In this document: positions 10,153-22,782 of the stretch, piece after piece
Layout of the letters: each line of letters begins with the position of its first letter
How positions within the stretch are numbered: the first letter of the stretch is position 1
NCBI GenBank assembly: GCA_963978905.1
Contig: OZ022256.1
Span: forward strand, 13,995,863 to 14,059,862
DNA length: 64,000 bases
From: Trichostrongylus colubriformis
Lineage: Eukaryota > Nematoda > Chromadorea > Rhabditida > Trichostrongylidae
Reading direction: 5' to 3'
Position numbers and translations under genes: made by a program
The notes under the pieces: generated by a model
What the model was told of the DNA's origin: nothing
Seen by the model: the letters and a program-made list of their open reading frames with translations, nothing else
Databases searched by the model: none

Positions 10153-11719
10153 CAGTGCGTTTCATAATTATAAGGTCACCCCTGAATTTCAGGTTTTCTC
10201 AACAACACCCCATTAAGGAATCTTTTTAGTCTCACAGACGGATTCCTCACCTGAAATAACCCCCGTATCCGATTTTTGGTTGCAGTCTCGTTTACCTCAT
10301 GTTTTCAAGAGTATTTTTTTGTTTTTTGCACCGTTTCATAATTATAAGGTCACCCTGAAAAAAGAAAAAAGTTAAGGCCCCTGCAGGTCTGTGATAGCAG
10401 ATATGTCTTCCAAATACATCTCTGAGATACATACTCAATCGTCTTGTGGCTAGCTAATATGTTCCGAGAGAAAAGCCCAGATTTGGGATCATTGTGGTGC
10501 TAGGCTCAATTTGAGAGCCATTCCAAAAAAATCGGAAGATTCCTGTGCTCAGTTAGGTAACATTCGAATCATTCGGTGTCTTCAGATGTTTTTCAGGCTC
10601 TGGACTCCCACGTGAGATCATTGTCATAAACGAGGAGGAGATTTCGGGGACCACTTCCCACAGCACCTCCTCCATGGAGCAGGTTTATTTGGAGTTGAAC
10701 CATTTCTTGTCTGGGACCACAGCGCGTACAGTAGCGAGGAAGAGCAGAAACATCACCAAAGAAATAATGAAGTAGTTTCCGAGGCCCACAACACACCATA
10801 GGGCGGCACGACTTCAACTCGTAAAGTTGTTCTTGGGCACGGATTGAACGAAACTGAATTTGCATAGCACTTGCACCCTGCATGCGAGTAATCCATCTGA
10901 ATTGTATTTTTGGGTCTGAAAATATTCTATTTGTATGGCGCTGACGTGTAGAGGTAGTACTGGCTTGACCTGAGAAGTGCGTCAATCTACGGGAGCCTTG
11001 GCAATTTTGTAGGAGGAGGGTGATCTCCTAAGTTCTTTTCGGCAATGAGCTTGCATTGAACCTTGCCTTCGAAACCTACAGAATGGACTCCAGAGACTGC
11101 TAGAAAATCCTACGAAGAAAAGAGTTGCCTTTTGGAGCCGGCCGGCTCTTTATAATCGCCTCTCAAGTTATGGCACTGCTGTTGTTCATGTAGGTCATTC
11201 AACGTAATTGCGGTTAAAGTTCCAAAATACGGACGTCCAACCATAGATTATATGTAGTCTTGGTCTCAGCTTTATTGGGAAGATCTCGAAGACATCGCCT
11301 CGAATATTCACCCCGATAATCGCCAATTGTGAGAGATGAAACTGCTGAAACAGGCAATCATTGAAGACTGGAACAATATCTGGGGTTGGGCTCTTCAAAT
11401 TTTCGTTTCTACTTCACCGAATCCGCTGGTTAATGTCGCTCTCAAATAGGAGGGAGCCATAGATTATAAACTCCTTCGCATGCACTGTTCACTCGAGCAA
11501 ATTTCCTGCTTCTTCGGGGTGACCTTATAATTATGAAACGGCACAAAATTCAGAAAATATTCATAAAAATGTTGGACTGAAAGATAATGTTATCAAAACT
11601 AGTATAGAAAGGTTTCCTGTGGTGAGGAATCTATAAAAAATACTTAAAAAATTTTCGGTCAACTGTGTCTCCTGAAAACCGAAAATTCGGGGGTGACCTT
11701 ATAATTATGAAACGCACTG
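10153..11719 (-). mobile_element. Tc1/Tc3-type element with doubled (IR/DR) ends
   Basis: The outer ends are CAGTGCGTTTCATAATTATA at 10153 and its complement ending at 11719, both next to TA. A second copy of the core TTTCATAATTATAAGGTCAC lies about 170 bp inside each end (near 10327 and 11518-11540). Each terminus therefore carries two direct copies, the IR/DR arrangement known from Tc3-like and some other Tc1-family transposons. A minus-strand reading around 10985-10593 includes IFSDPKIQF, resembling the IFSDEKKF block around the first catalytic Asp of Tc1/Tc3 transposases. It soon loses frame, so the element looks dead. Confidence 0.75.
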
Positions 11720-13777
11720 TATAATAGATCTAGCTCTATGATATAGACCTCACATTACAGTAATAGAACTCAGGCCTGCCCAGTCCAATCCATTCATTAA
11801 GGGGAAGAAGATTGAATGAAATGTGCAGCCATTAGACAGTTGCCAGTCCATACAAAGAAAAAAACTAATAAGGTTACTCTATGTCGGAAGACTAGCTATG
11901 TATAATAGTTACGCCGAAAAGTTCTTCATGTTAGAAGAGGGCTCGATTCTTCCGGAAATAGTAATGGTATCAAGTGTGCTGATGGAGCAACAGTTCGATC
12001 CGTGCTGCATGAAGTTCCTCATCGAGCATGAGCTGTTACGTGAACTGTTACAGCTGTTACACAGCGACTGTTATGTAAACTTCCTTCTAAGCGAAGCGGT
12101 CTTTGCGTTGAACTTCTTTTTAATTTGAAAGAACGACATGCCATCCTCCACAGCCGTGATGGTCGCCGTTCACCAAGGGCACCCTTTCGACGGGTGTTTG
12201 GAGCCGTTTAAGATTTCGAATAGGTGATTTAGGTATGAATGTCAACGTCTTATGTATTCCTATTGACTGCATGTCACATCACCTGAAGCTCACTTGACTT
12301 TTGAGTAACCATTTGACAGTAGACTTATGAGCACGGACGACGCACAAAGAATGCTATTAGGCACATACTATAGGTGACATTGAGTGCATGCCATTACAGC
12401 CATCTAGGTCACGACACTTGAGCAGATGACGGTCGCGCCGTTCGCTGTACGGTACGGCTCACAAAGGGACCAGCAGGGCACTTGATACTCACGGCGTCGC
12501 AGTACGCATAGCGTGGCGACCTAGTTGATAAACTGACCCACCTACCAAACACATGTTATTGGCTTTCCCGTCAACATTCAGCAATTTTTTCGCCCCGGCT
12601 TCCCCGCAAACCCGGTTCCCATATGAGTAACTTCTCGCTATAACTGTTGCATTACCCTGCACTTCTATGTACTTTCATTTTAACGCCGAATGAACATTCC
12701 TCCAATCTGAAAGCTTGGGCAACGAACGAGATCCACTCATTATCTTTCAAAAAGTTTCTGCTGACAACATTTGAAGTGATTTCATCATCGAATTTTGATC
12801 CTTGCTTGCAATAGACGAGAAAAAAAACAAAATGAGATAAATAAAAAGCATGTGATGTCAAGCATCCCACTTCTCCGAAACCTAGGATTTTCGCGGAAGA
12901 ACCACTACTCTGTGAATATGGGAAAGTCTCCGATGGATATTATCGTCGTACGGAAGAACGGAGAGCGATTTCGGTCCGGTAATCATTGAACACTATGTGA
13001 TTAATGAACCCAGATACTCCTAAGATGTCTGAATGGTTATGGAATTTTCAAAAAAAGGATCTTGTAAACTTCATGAATGTGTTATGTCTTATTCCTTGTT
13101 ACTCGCTGCTTTACTTCAGCCGCATAATTTCACAGGTTATCAACACTAGCAGAGCCGAAGGTGGTCAGGTCGCAGTCTACCTGACTGACTTCTACATCGG
13201 CTGGTACCCGCAACACACTGCAACATATACCAAGTTGCAATTAAACGCACATCCACGATGATGAGAAGAGTTGACTTACCTTGCTTATCCAGGCTGCACT
13301 CTTTTTTGCGCCGCCATGGTGCGACATCGCTGCGCTGCACCTGCTCGATCCCCATCGGACCACACATGCTTAAGCTCCCCTACCAAAGGAGCAAGATGGG
13401 TAGGGTCGGAGTGAGTTCGCACAAGTGTCGCGCCGTGATGGCGCACGGCGGAGGCGGAAAAAGGTGCATCATGGATAGTTGCCCAAGGAGCAACTGCCCC
13501 TAGGTGCGCCCTTCGAAGTCCTCAAAAAGGAGAGTCAGGACAAACTCCACGAATCTCTCATCGAAGCATTTCTCGTGCTGAGGAATCTCGAGCAGGTTCG
13601 TGACGAAGATACATGGCACGTCCTCAGGTGGCGCATATGGGGTTGATCTTGATCGTAGACCAAAAGCCACCATGTCGTTCCACTAAGACGCAGATCGATT
13701 AAGGGGATGGACTGCCTGACCGTGCTGTATTGGGTTGAGTTATCTCTTCTGTTCTCATGAAGACGGGTCTTGCTAAT
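11720..13777. other. No recognisable gene
   Basis: Several open stretches exist (for example plus strand 11823-12128, 101 codons), but none shows a known domain or a convincing pair of splice sites. Minus-strand readings at 13535-13770 are open for about 60 codons in one frame and look protein-like in composition. I could not assign them, and they are cut by the MITE that starts at 13778. Confidence 0.45.
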
Positions 13778-14502
13778 CAGAGGATGCCAATAAAAAAAGT
13801 AATTTTTCTCCACCACATTCAACCCTACTTAAATCGAACTTCAGCAAATTCTGAAAGTATTTGTATCCTAGAATTCAAGAGCAAATCTCCTACTACCAGT
13901 ATACTCCGTAACAGCTTTCTGCAGGAGCAGGAACGAGAGCTTGTTCCGAGTGAACATGATGTGTCAGCTCAACTGGGCAAAATCCGATACTTCCTCGCCC
14001 TCGTTCACAACCTTGCTAAGGTCCGTTCACTCAGGATACCTCAAGAGATTCATATTGGGTGGTGTTCTTTACTTCGTTCTTTCCCGGTTTCCAACCCCCT
14101 TCGTTTCCAAGAACTAGAACGTGCCGTCACCACTGAAACCCTACCGGAGGCAGGCTTGAGGCATGAAAAATGATATTTCGAATCATAGCAGCGTTGTCCG
14201 AGCAACAAGGGCTCTGTGACTTCCATGAACCGAAGGGACAATCCTTAGGAAGCTTCCCACGAGGGACCTGCTCCACTCTTTCGAGCGGACCTTGATACCA
14301 TAGGTGCTCTGAAGCCCGACCGCGTCCTTTGAAGGCTCCGTATTTTGATGAAGGTGAGAGTAGTTAGTCCCAGCTTGCTCCTGCTTCTGAAGGAACATTT
14401 CGGAAATATTTTGCCCCATTACTTTCATCTCTTTCGTTTTTCTTGTTTTGTATACATGGAGGAAGTGGGATGTGAGCAAAACTACTTTTTTGGCACCCCC
14501 TG
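13778..14502. mobile_element. MITE, 725 bp, CAG..GGTGCC ends (family M1, copy 1)
   Basis: The left end, CAGAGGATGCCAATAAAAAA, and right end, TTTTTTGGCACCCCCTG (complement CAGGGGGTGCCAAAAAA), form imperfect inverted repeats. TA follows the right end. The interior matches the copy at 30173-30912 along its length (for example CTCAACTGGGCAAAATC, GGGCTCTGTGACTTC and CCTTAGGAAGCTTCCCAC). There is no transposase. End sequence and TA targeting suggest a Tc1/mariner-mobilised non-autonomous family. Confidence 0.8.
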
Positions 14503-14994
14503 TATATGCACAGGGCAGTTGGTATCCTGCATTTGGCCCGCAAAAGCTTGGACTTTAACGACTGGGAGGTATGTGGGAGGCGGTCTGGGGTCGCCTCCAA
14601 TAATTAAGCCCCAGACCTACTTCGGGATTGCCTGGCTAACTATCTGGAGTATACCCAGACCAAGGACAGCCTGGCAGCCTAGTCGTGGATCTTCACTTTG
14701 CCGAAAACAGCAACATGGATGAGCCTAACTCCCCCTGAACTTGAGCGAGCCCCAACACAGGAGCATCGGTAGGACTGCCCGGGAGGGGCTGCTAGAATCT
14801 TATGCCTACAACAGGCTGCCTAAATCGAGAAGGACTAAGATAAATAAGATACCTATCTGTACTTTCGATGCGGAAAATCTCGCATCAAAAATGAGATTCA
14901 AAAACTTGATGAGGCGGAACAATAAGATGAAGTTTGAGGTTATTAGACTGGGCGAGACCAATTGACACCACCATCTTAACACCGTTTACGGAAC

Positions 14995-15606
14995 TTAACC
15001 CATTGACGACTGAGCGTCACGACGTCGTGTCACACCATGTTGGCCGCGTGGGACCGTGTGACACGATGTCGTGTCACAGTCTTGAAACTTATATTTAAAG
15101 CTTCTTTTTGAACTTTTGTTTGATCTTTTTTTAATTATGCCTACCTCAAATTTAAAGGTTTTCTACACAGAGCATGGTCCAAGAAAATAACTTTTGATTG
15201 TTGAATTATTGAGCTTCTTAACAGGGGTAGATAAACATCAGTTATTTTGAAAACAATCAATGCACAAATAGTGTCTGCATCTGCTGCAACGGGTACAGAC
15301 TCTTTTGGCATGAGATGCAGCTGTTTGCGCCCCTAAATTTTGCGCATTTCTTCATAACAGCTGACGCATCGCCTGCGATAATTCGCTTAAAAGCTTAATA
15401 AAATGCTTAATACAAGGAAGCTTAATTTAAATGTGCTCTATATAGTATTATATATGCAGCTGGAAACCTAATCACAATGCAAAAAGGTGAAAGGTAAAAA
15501 ATGATGGCTTCTCAAAAAAGGTGCCCCTGTGGGACCCTGTGACACGACGTCGTGTCACACGCGGAGCGCCAGACAAGCAAAAATGCCGCGATCGTCAATG
15601 GGTTGA
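14995..15606. mobile_element. piggyBac-type element inserted in the LINE
   Basis: The element proper is 14999-15602. Left tip: TTAA then CCCATTGACGACTGAGC. Right tip reversed: TCAA then CCCATTGACGATCG. The tips are inverted repeats next to TTAA on the left and TTGA (one base changed) on the right. LINE sequence continues on both sides. On the minus strand near 15320-15235 a short reading gives KRVCTRCSRCRHYLCIDCF before a stop, resembling the cysteine-rich C-terminus of piggyBac transposases. Only that tail remains, so it is non-autonomous. It is younger than the LINE it interrupts. Confidence 0.8.
15538..15559. repeat. Perfect 22-bp palindrome, subterminal in the piggyBac-type element
   Basis: GTGACACGACGTCGTGTCAC (15539-15558) is its own reverse complement, and one further base pair extends it on each side. 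Near-identical imperfect versions lie near the other end at about 15015-15035 and 15057-15078, with the flanking phrase GTGGGACC-TGTGACACGA repeated. Such subterminal palindromes could be transposase binding sites; this is inference. Confidence 0.85.
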
Positions 15607-17790
15607 GGAGAGCCGCTTCCTACAGCATGCGACAGGAGAGGCTGAGGCAGTGTGGATGCTCCCGTCAACAGCACCTAGCCATGAATTTCATTCGTACGAA
15701 AATTTCACAACCCGAATAGAATGTCTGCTTTTGAAAAAATGTCGACATGATCGTCTTCGTCGCCTACGCAACAAAATCAAGCTTAGAGGATGAGCTCAAG
15801 ATATTCTAGAGGAGAAGTTCTATAAGGGGGACCATATCTTCTTCGGAGTCGTCGACAATGACTTCAACGCTCAGACCGGCCCAAAAAGATCAACCAACGA
15901 TATTAACATTGGGACTCAAGGAACGAGATATAATGAGGGCGAAAGGCTGTCTGAAGTCGTTATGTCGATCACTCCATCCATGCTATTTCAGTTCCGGAAA
16001 TCCTTCCATTTACGAAGAGTTTGAGAGACTCTCGGTTGACTTTTCCAGAACGAGTTGGTCACATCATCTTCAATCGAAGGGTTTGCCTCACAAGGGTCGC
16101 TGTTGTTCCGAAAGTCAATGACAATCGACGCAACATTCCTCTACTAGATATGTAGGAAGAGCCGAAATTCGAGAAGTGAAGCCCCAAAACAAACATCCAC
16201 TAAGATTACTTCGCTTCTTCTTCCGCTTTATGGGAGGATTTCGTTATCGAAAGGAACGGTGATGTGTCCAAGTGGCTCGTTGAACATCATAGTGCCGGAT
16301 AGGTAGATAGCTTCAAAGTCACTAAGAGGCACTTCCGTTCAAAAACTCTAGTGCTAATCCGGCAACGATGGGGCGCACGAGCAGCATCGGTTGTCATCAA
16401 ATGTTCTAGTTTACGAAGCAAGGCAAAGAAGTTATAAAAGAAGATCCAAAGTGGAAACGAGCAGCGGCGCCGCCCGAAACACAGCGGTACACTCACTGCT
16501 TCCTGAAGTGCATTGAGAAGGTCATCTAGGACCTCTACATTGTTGCTAGCTATGTTCACCTGCCTATGAGCAACCTGGAGCACTATGTCCCCCTTTCAAT
16601 TCTTCCTCACGTAGTCCGAAAAGCCATAGCATCGGACCGGATTTTCGATGAATCCATCTCAACTCTGGCCACGCTTTTCAAACCCGTAGCGTTGCAACGT
16701 ATCCACATCCCTAAAAATCAGCAGGACTGTGTTGCTGTGCTAGAATGGAGATCCGCGCTAGCAACCATCATCTGATATGCCTGCCGCCTGTCTGAAACCT
16801 TTTCACTCGAATTATCGAAGGGAATTGCAGAGCATTAGGCGGAGAGCAACCACGCGAACAAGCAGAATCTTAGAAAGGCTTTAGTATAATCAATCACATT
16901 CACACGGTCACAAGAACGTAGGTATCGAGAGGGTAGAAGGTGCCGTAATGTTTCGCACTCATCGACTTGGATAAAGCCTTCGGCTCCGTTGAGGCAGAAA
17001 CGGTTATCGAAGCCCAGGGAAACGAGGCTGCACCTACTTAGTAAGTAAGAGCATGGGTCTACAGAGAGATTGAAACAGGCGATAACATTTGCCCAGACTT
17101 TTCAGGGCCTCTTTCAGCCCCATTCACGTTCATCGGGACGAACATCATCGAAGCTCCAGCTATGTGTGCCTAGGTCGGGAAACCAACATGACGAACTACT
17201 TATCACCACAGGCGAGCAGAAGAAAGCGAGCAGCCTACAGAGATTTTGAACCATCGAGAGAGTAGTGAGGAAGAAGAACATTAGATTCCGCCCTCATCCT
17301 TTTGAATACGCTGTCCTTCATGCTCTTGCATATGATTCGGAAGCTTGGAATCTGCGTGAGCAGTATGAACCTGCAGTGTCAACCATCGCGCTGTCAAAAG
17401 GGATTAGACTCGGAGTATCAGTATGCACATAAGTGCAGACCGGAATTGGGAACATCGAACTACTACGTCGACGATCGAAAATCGGAGACGCTATCGAAAC
17501 TGCCAAGGAGTCGAAGATAGGTGGGACGTCATGCTATATCGCGATGACCACACCCGTTACCCTGGATACTTCGGGACGTTAAACGACGTTCTAGACACAT
17601 CAGCCCGATGGTCCTACTTCTTCACAAGAGGAACGAGATGCTGCATGCCCTTCGAGCTAGAACAATTTACTCAACTATTCTCCCTTGTGGTGGGGACGAG
17701 CGAAACCGTCGCTGGGGCTTTTCGAGGCACTTGATGAACAACGGGATGACAGGCGATGCAGCTGAAGCAGGAAATCTCGCGTTAAGAATT

Positions 17791-19757
17791 GCATTGTACG
17801 TTATTGTAGAAATTTCTACTTGTACTGCCAGCAGTTTTCAGAATACTAACGATACTGTGACGGCATGTTTGATGGCTTGGGAGTTGAAGAATGCTATCTG
17901 CAACAGTCGCTCTACGACACCCCACTTCTCGAAATCAGAAGGTGTTGCCTCGAGCGTTATTCTAAAGCGACATCTGACAAAACAGGTCGGATTAAGTAAA
18001 ATTACTGCAAAAACTCCCCAGTAAAAAGGTGTATACCCTAGTGTTAGACTCCGTTACGCGGCATATCGCGTGCGACGCGATGTGTGTGTAAGCTGGGCGT
18101 TATGCTACAGCTGGGTCCTAAAGCGATTACGTGGCCATTTGCCGTATAGCGCACTCCTCGCGTCACCGGGCAGTCGCTTTATGACCCAACCACGGACACA
18201 ACCAAGTCCAAGCTTGCATGCATCGCGTCGATTACGCGAGCTTAGACCTGATTGTGCCCGTGATAGAGTCCCCTCATGCCTATGTGCAAAATCATGACGT
18301 GAGAGCATGCAGCCAATTAAAGGATGCACTCGGTACCGCTACACGAACAGGTAAAGAGACTGTAGAGTAGCAGTAAGTGCACTGATCACACTCTAACACA
18401 CGCCATACCCTTTTCTCACTTCTCACACCTGCGGCAGACCCTTTCAAACCTCTGCTTTCACAATTACTTGACAGCCTTTCCAAAATTTTAAAACAGCACT
18501 TCACGAGGGAACTGGGAGAGGGTGCGTGCAAGTGTAACGCTAGTCCCTCCTAAGTCTTTAGCAAACTTCTGCGATTCCTTCCTAGCCGACGCTATGGTAC
18601 CGCTTAACCTGCGTTCTCAGATACCATCGATCCCTTGAATGGTGACTGGTAATTAGCTTTGCCAGTGAGAGAAATCACGATGACAAAGCAGCGTTCTCTG
18701 AGTTGCAGGATAGTAATTGTCTTAGTAAGAGAACTAACGGGTCCGCTGCAACCGACTAAACTCAGAAAGTCCCTTTCTGTATCAAGGTTTCAGATATACC
18801 AAAGTTTCATTCCGATTTTAATTGCAAATGAGGTTGAAGTGAGAGGGCTTAAGGTTTTTTCACTGTTCATTGAGGCTCCAGAAGATGTTGCCTCATGTTG
18901 CCTCTACTCGTTCGCTTTGCACTGAGTGAGCTTCATTGATACGCAGCTTGATGGAATATTCCCTCTATTTCTGTATAATTTCCGAAACGAAGCCCCAGGT
19001 TACGGTTAAGTAACAAGTGACCAAAATTCTAGGAATGCTGGGTATCAAAATTCACATTTTTTTGTCTCTGTTTATCCAAATACTGCAACAACTTCCTTAA
19101 CTGGAGAGTAAGCATGCTTTTCTATTCTATTTCTAAATGAGTCAAAGCCGACCATCATTTATACGACGAGAGTCATTGCCATTTCACAACTTTGAACTAA
19201 TCAATTTTAATTATCAGCGCCTGTTGGTCAATCAGCTGGACTCGGGCGGTACATCACTCCCTGAGGAAAGCTACATGGAAGATCTGCATAAGGTAGGATA
19301 TTTCTTCCTAATCCAAGGTGTAAGACAACGGAAGTGGAAGCGGCATAGTATGAAGATTCACTAGAACGAAAAGTAGAGTTTTGTGAATGGATCAATCGAA
19401 AAAGGAACAGTACAAAAAACGTAGTGAAGAAGGATCGTGCTTCTCAGTTTCATTCGGTTCTGAGGGTACTACTCCCAGATCAGTCGAGTTATGACCTTGC
19501 CCAACTTTCCAGATTGCAACCTTTTAGCGCTGGCGCTACATTCGCTCAAATCTAGATTTAGCCACATCACTTGAGCTCTTTGGTCATCTCGGCATACTGG
19601 ATTGTCAATTGACGTATAACAGAACGTCCGTGGTGGCGGTTAACGTCTATGGACGCTATAAAAATTCAAACTACAAGGCTTAAAAGTGAAGGGAGAAAAA
19701 GGACATAAGAGAACATAATTATCTGGTAGTATGCGTCCTAACATGAATTATGTGAGT
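17791..19757. other. Spacer, one weak exon candidate
   Basis: No transposon protein or known domain is visible. Around 18060-18340 the sequence is GC-rich without a recognised family. A possible exon is listed at 19137-19291. Confidence 0.45.
19137..19291 (+). CDS. Possible first exon, hypothetical protein
   Basis: An ATG at 19137 follows a pyrimidine-rich stretch and opens a frame of about 51 codons (MSQSRPSFIRRESLPFHNFE near the start, SGGTSLPEESYMEDLHK at the end). A candidate 5' splice site AAG|GTAGGA falls at about 19291. The composition is protein-like and no transposon match was recognised. No second exon was found and the donor is not the strongest form. It may be chance. Confidence 0.25.
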
Positions 19758-20303
19758 TTAAAGGTAGCATCAGAGGAAATATGGACGAAAAGTCAAACAA
19801 GCAGTGAAACTGAAAGTAGGGAAGCCTAGTAACAGGACAGTCGGAAAAAAAACGGATGGAGATGGCTAAACCCGAAGAATAGGACCCCCTTCTCTCGGTG
19901 AACCTCAAAGCGGACGACCTTTCCGTCACGAGGCGGATACTCCGGACGAAACTTCCATTGGCATGCCGCCAAGTAAACACAAGGGAATGTTTGGAAATAC
20001 GGCAGCATCTTTTTCCTAGAGTGAGCTTCGGGCTAAAACTGCGAAAGCGCGCTGCAATACCTTCGATCTCACCGCATATCCTTGGCCGCTCTCATCGTAG
20101 CCAACCAGGAATCATGTCGTCTGGAGGCGGGGTCGATTATCGAAAGGCGGCAGCTCCTATTCGTTGCGCCGTTTCTACAGCCCGGAGGCGCACTTTTTCA
20201 CCAGGATTTCGCCAGAAATAGCCTTCTTAGGCTAATAGTTTCCATGTAAGCTACTTCTTTCAGGGATTTCTCAATAACCACATCACCCCTAATGCTGTCT
20301 TAA
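19758..20303 (+). mobile_element. TTAA-flanked MITE, family M2, copy 1
   Basis: TTAA at 19758-19761 and 20300-20303 bracket a 538-bp element. Its ends are AGGTAGCAT... and ...ATGCTGTCT, diverged versions of the family terminus AGGCAGTGTTAGGGG. The interior phrases AGGACCCC, GACGAGGCGGATA-TCCGGACGA, GTAAACACAA and GGATTTCTCAATAACC recur in the copies at 24972, 40372 and 63867. There is no coding capacity. TTAA targeting is typical of piggyBac-like elements. Confidence 0.8.
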
Positions 20304-21844
20304 AACAATATGATGTAAACACCCATGAATTTAGATTAATTTTAGCAACCCGTTATAGAACGGTTATGGTTTCAACACACTCGGGTTGCTCTCGAAGCTA
20401 TGTGCCCAATCAGTGAAAGCGAATAAATAGGAAATCTTACTTTATCTGACTCCATGTAGTGAGGAAAAGGAATTTGATTCGTTTCAGCCCTTGATCATAC
20501 GAATCATATGTAGTAGCGTGGAAAGGCCATGTAGAAAATCAGTGGAGGAGATAACCTACAGAATGGAAATGTGACCCCTGTTTTGCAGGCGATTTTCGGT
20601 GAACATCGAATCTTGGTACGCATACAAAGTGAAGAGGAAAACAAGAATGTGATCGCTTGCATCCTTCACAGTTATTTGAACGCAAAATACGGTACGTTCA
20701 AAGGAGATTTACATTTCGAGTATCTTTTTCCACCATAGTCAGAGTCAAAAGGGTGCTTGTACGCACCACACTGATGCAAGTCTGTCTGGAGGATGTACAG
20801 AGGCATTTCTATAATACGAAGAAAGTGCGTGGAAATGCTTTGTCAAACTTTTCGCATCCACCATCCCTCTCGATTTCCTCCTGTACCGAGAATATCGTCA
20901 TATCGCCGTATTAACAACCTGTTCATTCCTCTCATTATTCTCTTTCATTAATTATTTTCTTCTCATATCCGATGAGGAGCCTGATCACCGCGCGACCGAC
21001 GACGTCTGCAAGTATGTTGACAATGGGTGGGACAAGAGTTGCTCTTCTAGATTTTTGACTCTATTGCACTATTCATGCTACCGCCATTTCAGAAGCACCC
21101 ACATTGCATAGAGGTAATCCTAAGGAAGTTACTGTGAGTATCCTAGCAAAGGTTAAACAATTTCGGCATTATATTTGAATTTCATATATTAATATATTAA
21201 TACTTTTGCTGCTAGAAGTTAAAACGATTGAAGAAACAAGAGGATCATGGGGGAAATTGTAACTGCGTAATCAAATACTTCTCAACTCATTGGCGGCAGG
21301 AGATGTTCCAACGAAGTTTCCTCACATTTCACTACCCTCGTTCGAAGGCACACCACACAATAATCAGATAAGTCGGCTGCCCTTTTGAGGGAAGTGGATC
21401 CTTAGATAACTGCTCAGGTTACATCTTCGCAGTGGCCTCAAGGCGCATTTTCAGAGCGCTATGCCCGCTCGAACTCACGAGCAGGTGCCAACTGAGTCTG
21501 ATCACACAAAGCCCTGGACGAACCAATTTCCATCGTGGCGTTCATGTTACCAGGGAGCATACAAACCATTTCGATATGATAAAATAAAACAGAAATTTAA
21601 GTGGTGGAGACAACGTTAGCAAAGGGAAGCAGCTGATATCAAACAACAATACAGCAGTTAATTTCTAAGAACGACTTGTTTCTAGGCTGCAGTATTCGTA
21701 CGAGAAGCGTAGTTAGACAACCTCACTTTTGATGTTCTCGACGCAAACATTCGCTATCTTTCTCAAGCGGGCGGAACGAAAAAGAGGGTGTACCTCTGCT
21801 TCCAATAACGAGCGCGATAACGCTCAGAATTTGTCGCCATGTCT
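20304..21844. other. Spacer with a partial repeat, no gene
   Basis: No exon is recognised. At about 21595-21740 there is a diverged fragment of repeat family M3 (GGAGACAACGTTAGCA, GCAGCTGATATC, TATTCGTACGAGAAGC), which is better preserved at 50600-51062 and 51423-51872. Confidence 0.5.
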
Positions 21845-22030
21845 TTAAAGGCACATTCCGCGCTCGCTGATGGGTGAAGTAGCAGTTGACCCTCCATTGG
21901 TCGTAGGCGATTGGGAGGCGGTCCCTTCACGACCTGCACTACACTGGGGCGTGGTCGATCCACCCTGCAGCGCCCGACAACCAATGGAGAGTCAACTGTT
22001 ACTCCACCCATAATCGGAATGTGTCTTTAA
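21845..22030. mobile_element. TTAA-flanked fold-back MITE
   Basis: TTAA at 21845-21848 and 22027-22030 bracket about 178 bp with long inverted arms. The left arm starts AGGCACATTCCGCGCTCGCT and includes GACCCTCCATTGGT; the right arm is its diverged complement (ACCAATGGAGAGTCAAC, CGGAATGTGTCT). The GTTGACTCTCCATTGGT stems pair across a loop of about 70 bp. It belongs with the hairpin MITEs at 51067-51153 and 51335-51418. Confidence 0.8.
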
Positions 22031-22782
22031 GAGTTACGCATATCGAAGTGCGGTGGAGAAAAAGGAAGACCGCCTTACTTTGCAAATATTTATGCAACAA
22101 ATTCGATTTTTACGGTCTGTCCATCTCGATAAGAATCAAAATTGTGAAAAACTGAAGGATCAGGTTCAAAAACCGAAAGTAAATGTCGCTTATTTAGATT
22201 AATAATATGGATTGGTTGCTGATTGCTATATGTGCATGGGTCATGGTTACGGCAAAGATGATCGCCACGTGTTACTACGTTCGCAAATGGAGCAGGTAAT
22301 TCAGAATTACGCAGTCTAATAGGAATTAAGTCCTGTGGAATACGCCATGCACATGATCACATTTCAAAATTCAGTAAATTCCATAGTAAGTGCGGAGGCT
22401 TTCTTCACACTACAAAAGGCTTGGAGGGAGGAAGGGGTGGGGGGGGGGGGGTGCCGCTGAATCGAAATGGACCTAGAATCGAACAATGAAATCCCATTCG
22501 AGTCTATAATAGCTGAAGGCCTCGACAGTGTTACAATGTTCGTGAGCATATAATACCACCCAGACTGCTATGTTACGGGCTGTGTTCGCCATGTGAGGTG
22601 CGACCACGGTGAAGTGATGCGAGAGGAAAATTTCTGAGACAAATAACACCATTCCCAATGTTCCCTGGTGATAGGACCCCTCCCACACGGCAGACACCAT
22701 AGGTGTTGTTAGTGCACCAAATGAAAAAAAAGAGGATCCTGAAAAAGGTCGACAATCGAATCAATCATCTCAATTTGTGCTA
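22031..22782. other. Spacer with G-tract, no gene
   Basis: No exon or transposon protein was recognised. A G homopolymer of about 14 lies near 22439-22452. Confidence 0.5.

Larger units (their letters stand above)
14505..17790 (+). mobile_element. Decayed RTE-like non-LTR retrotransposon (LINE), nearly full span
   Basis: Reading across frames on the plus strand gives, in order: a 5' region (14505-14994); an endonuclease domain after the piggyBac insertion (IECLLLKKCRHDRLRRLR, then DNDFNAQTGPKRST and YNEGERLSEVV near 15830-15960); a linker; a reverse-transcriptase remnant with IDLDKAFGSVEAETVIEA (about 16958-17010, motif A of the palm); then a jump to SSYVCLGRETNMTNYLSPQA (about 17157) and a C-terminus ending EALDEQRDDR (about 17720). 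The part with the YADD-type catalytic box is missing. Many stops and frameshifts show long decay. The protein would have nicked target DNA and copied its own RNA there. Confidence 0.85.

Noticed and set aside
10593..10985. 130-codon minus-strand open frame as a host gene
   Set aside because: It lies inside the TA-flanked element with IR/DR ends and includes a degraded Tc-type IFSD block, so it is a transposase remnant in mixed frames.
11823..12128. 101-codon open frame as a gene
   Set aside because: No domain, no splice context, and leucine-rich composition expected by chance in AT-rich DNA.
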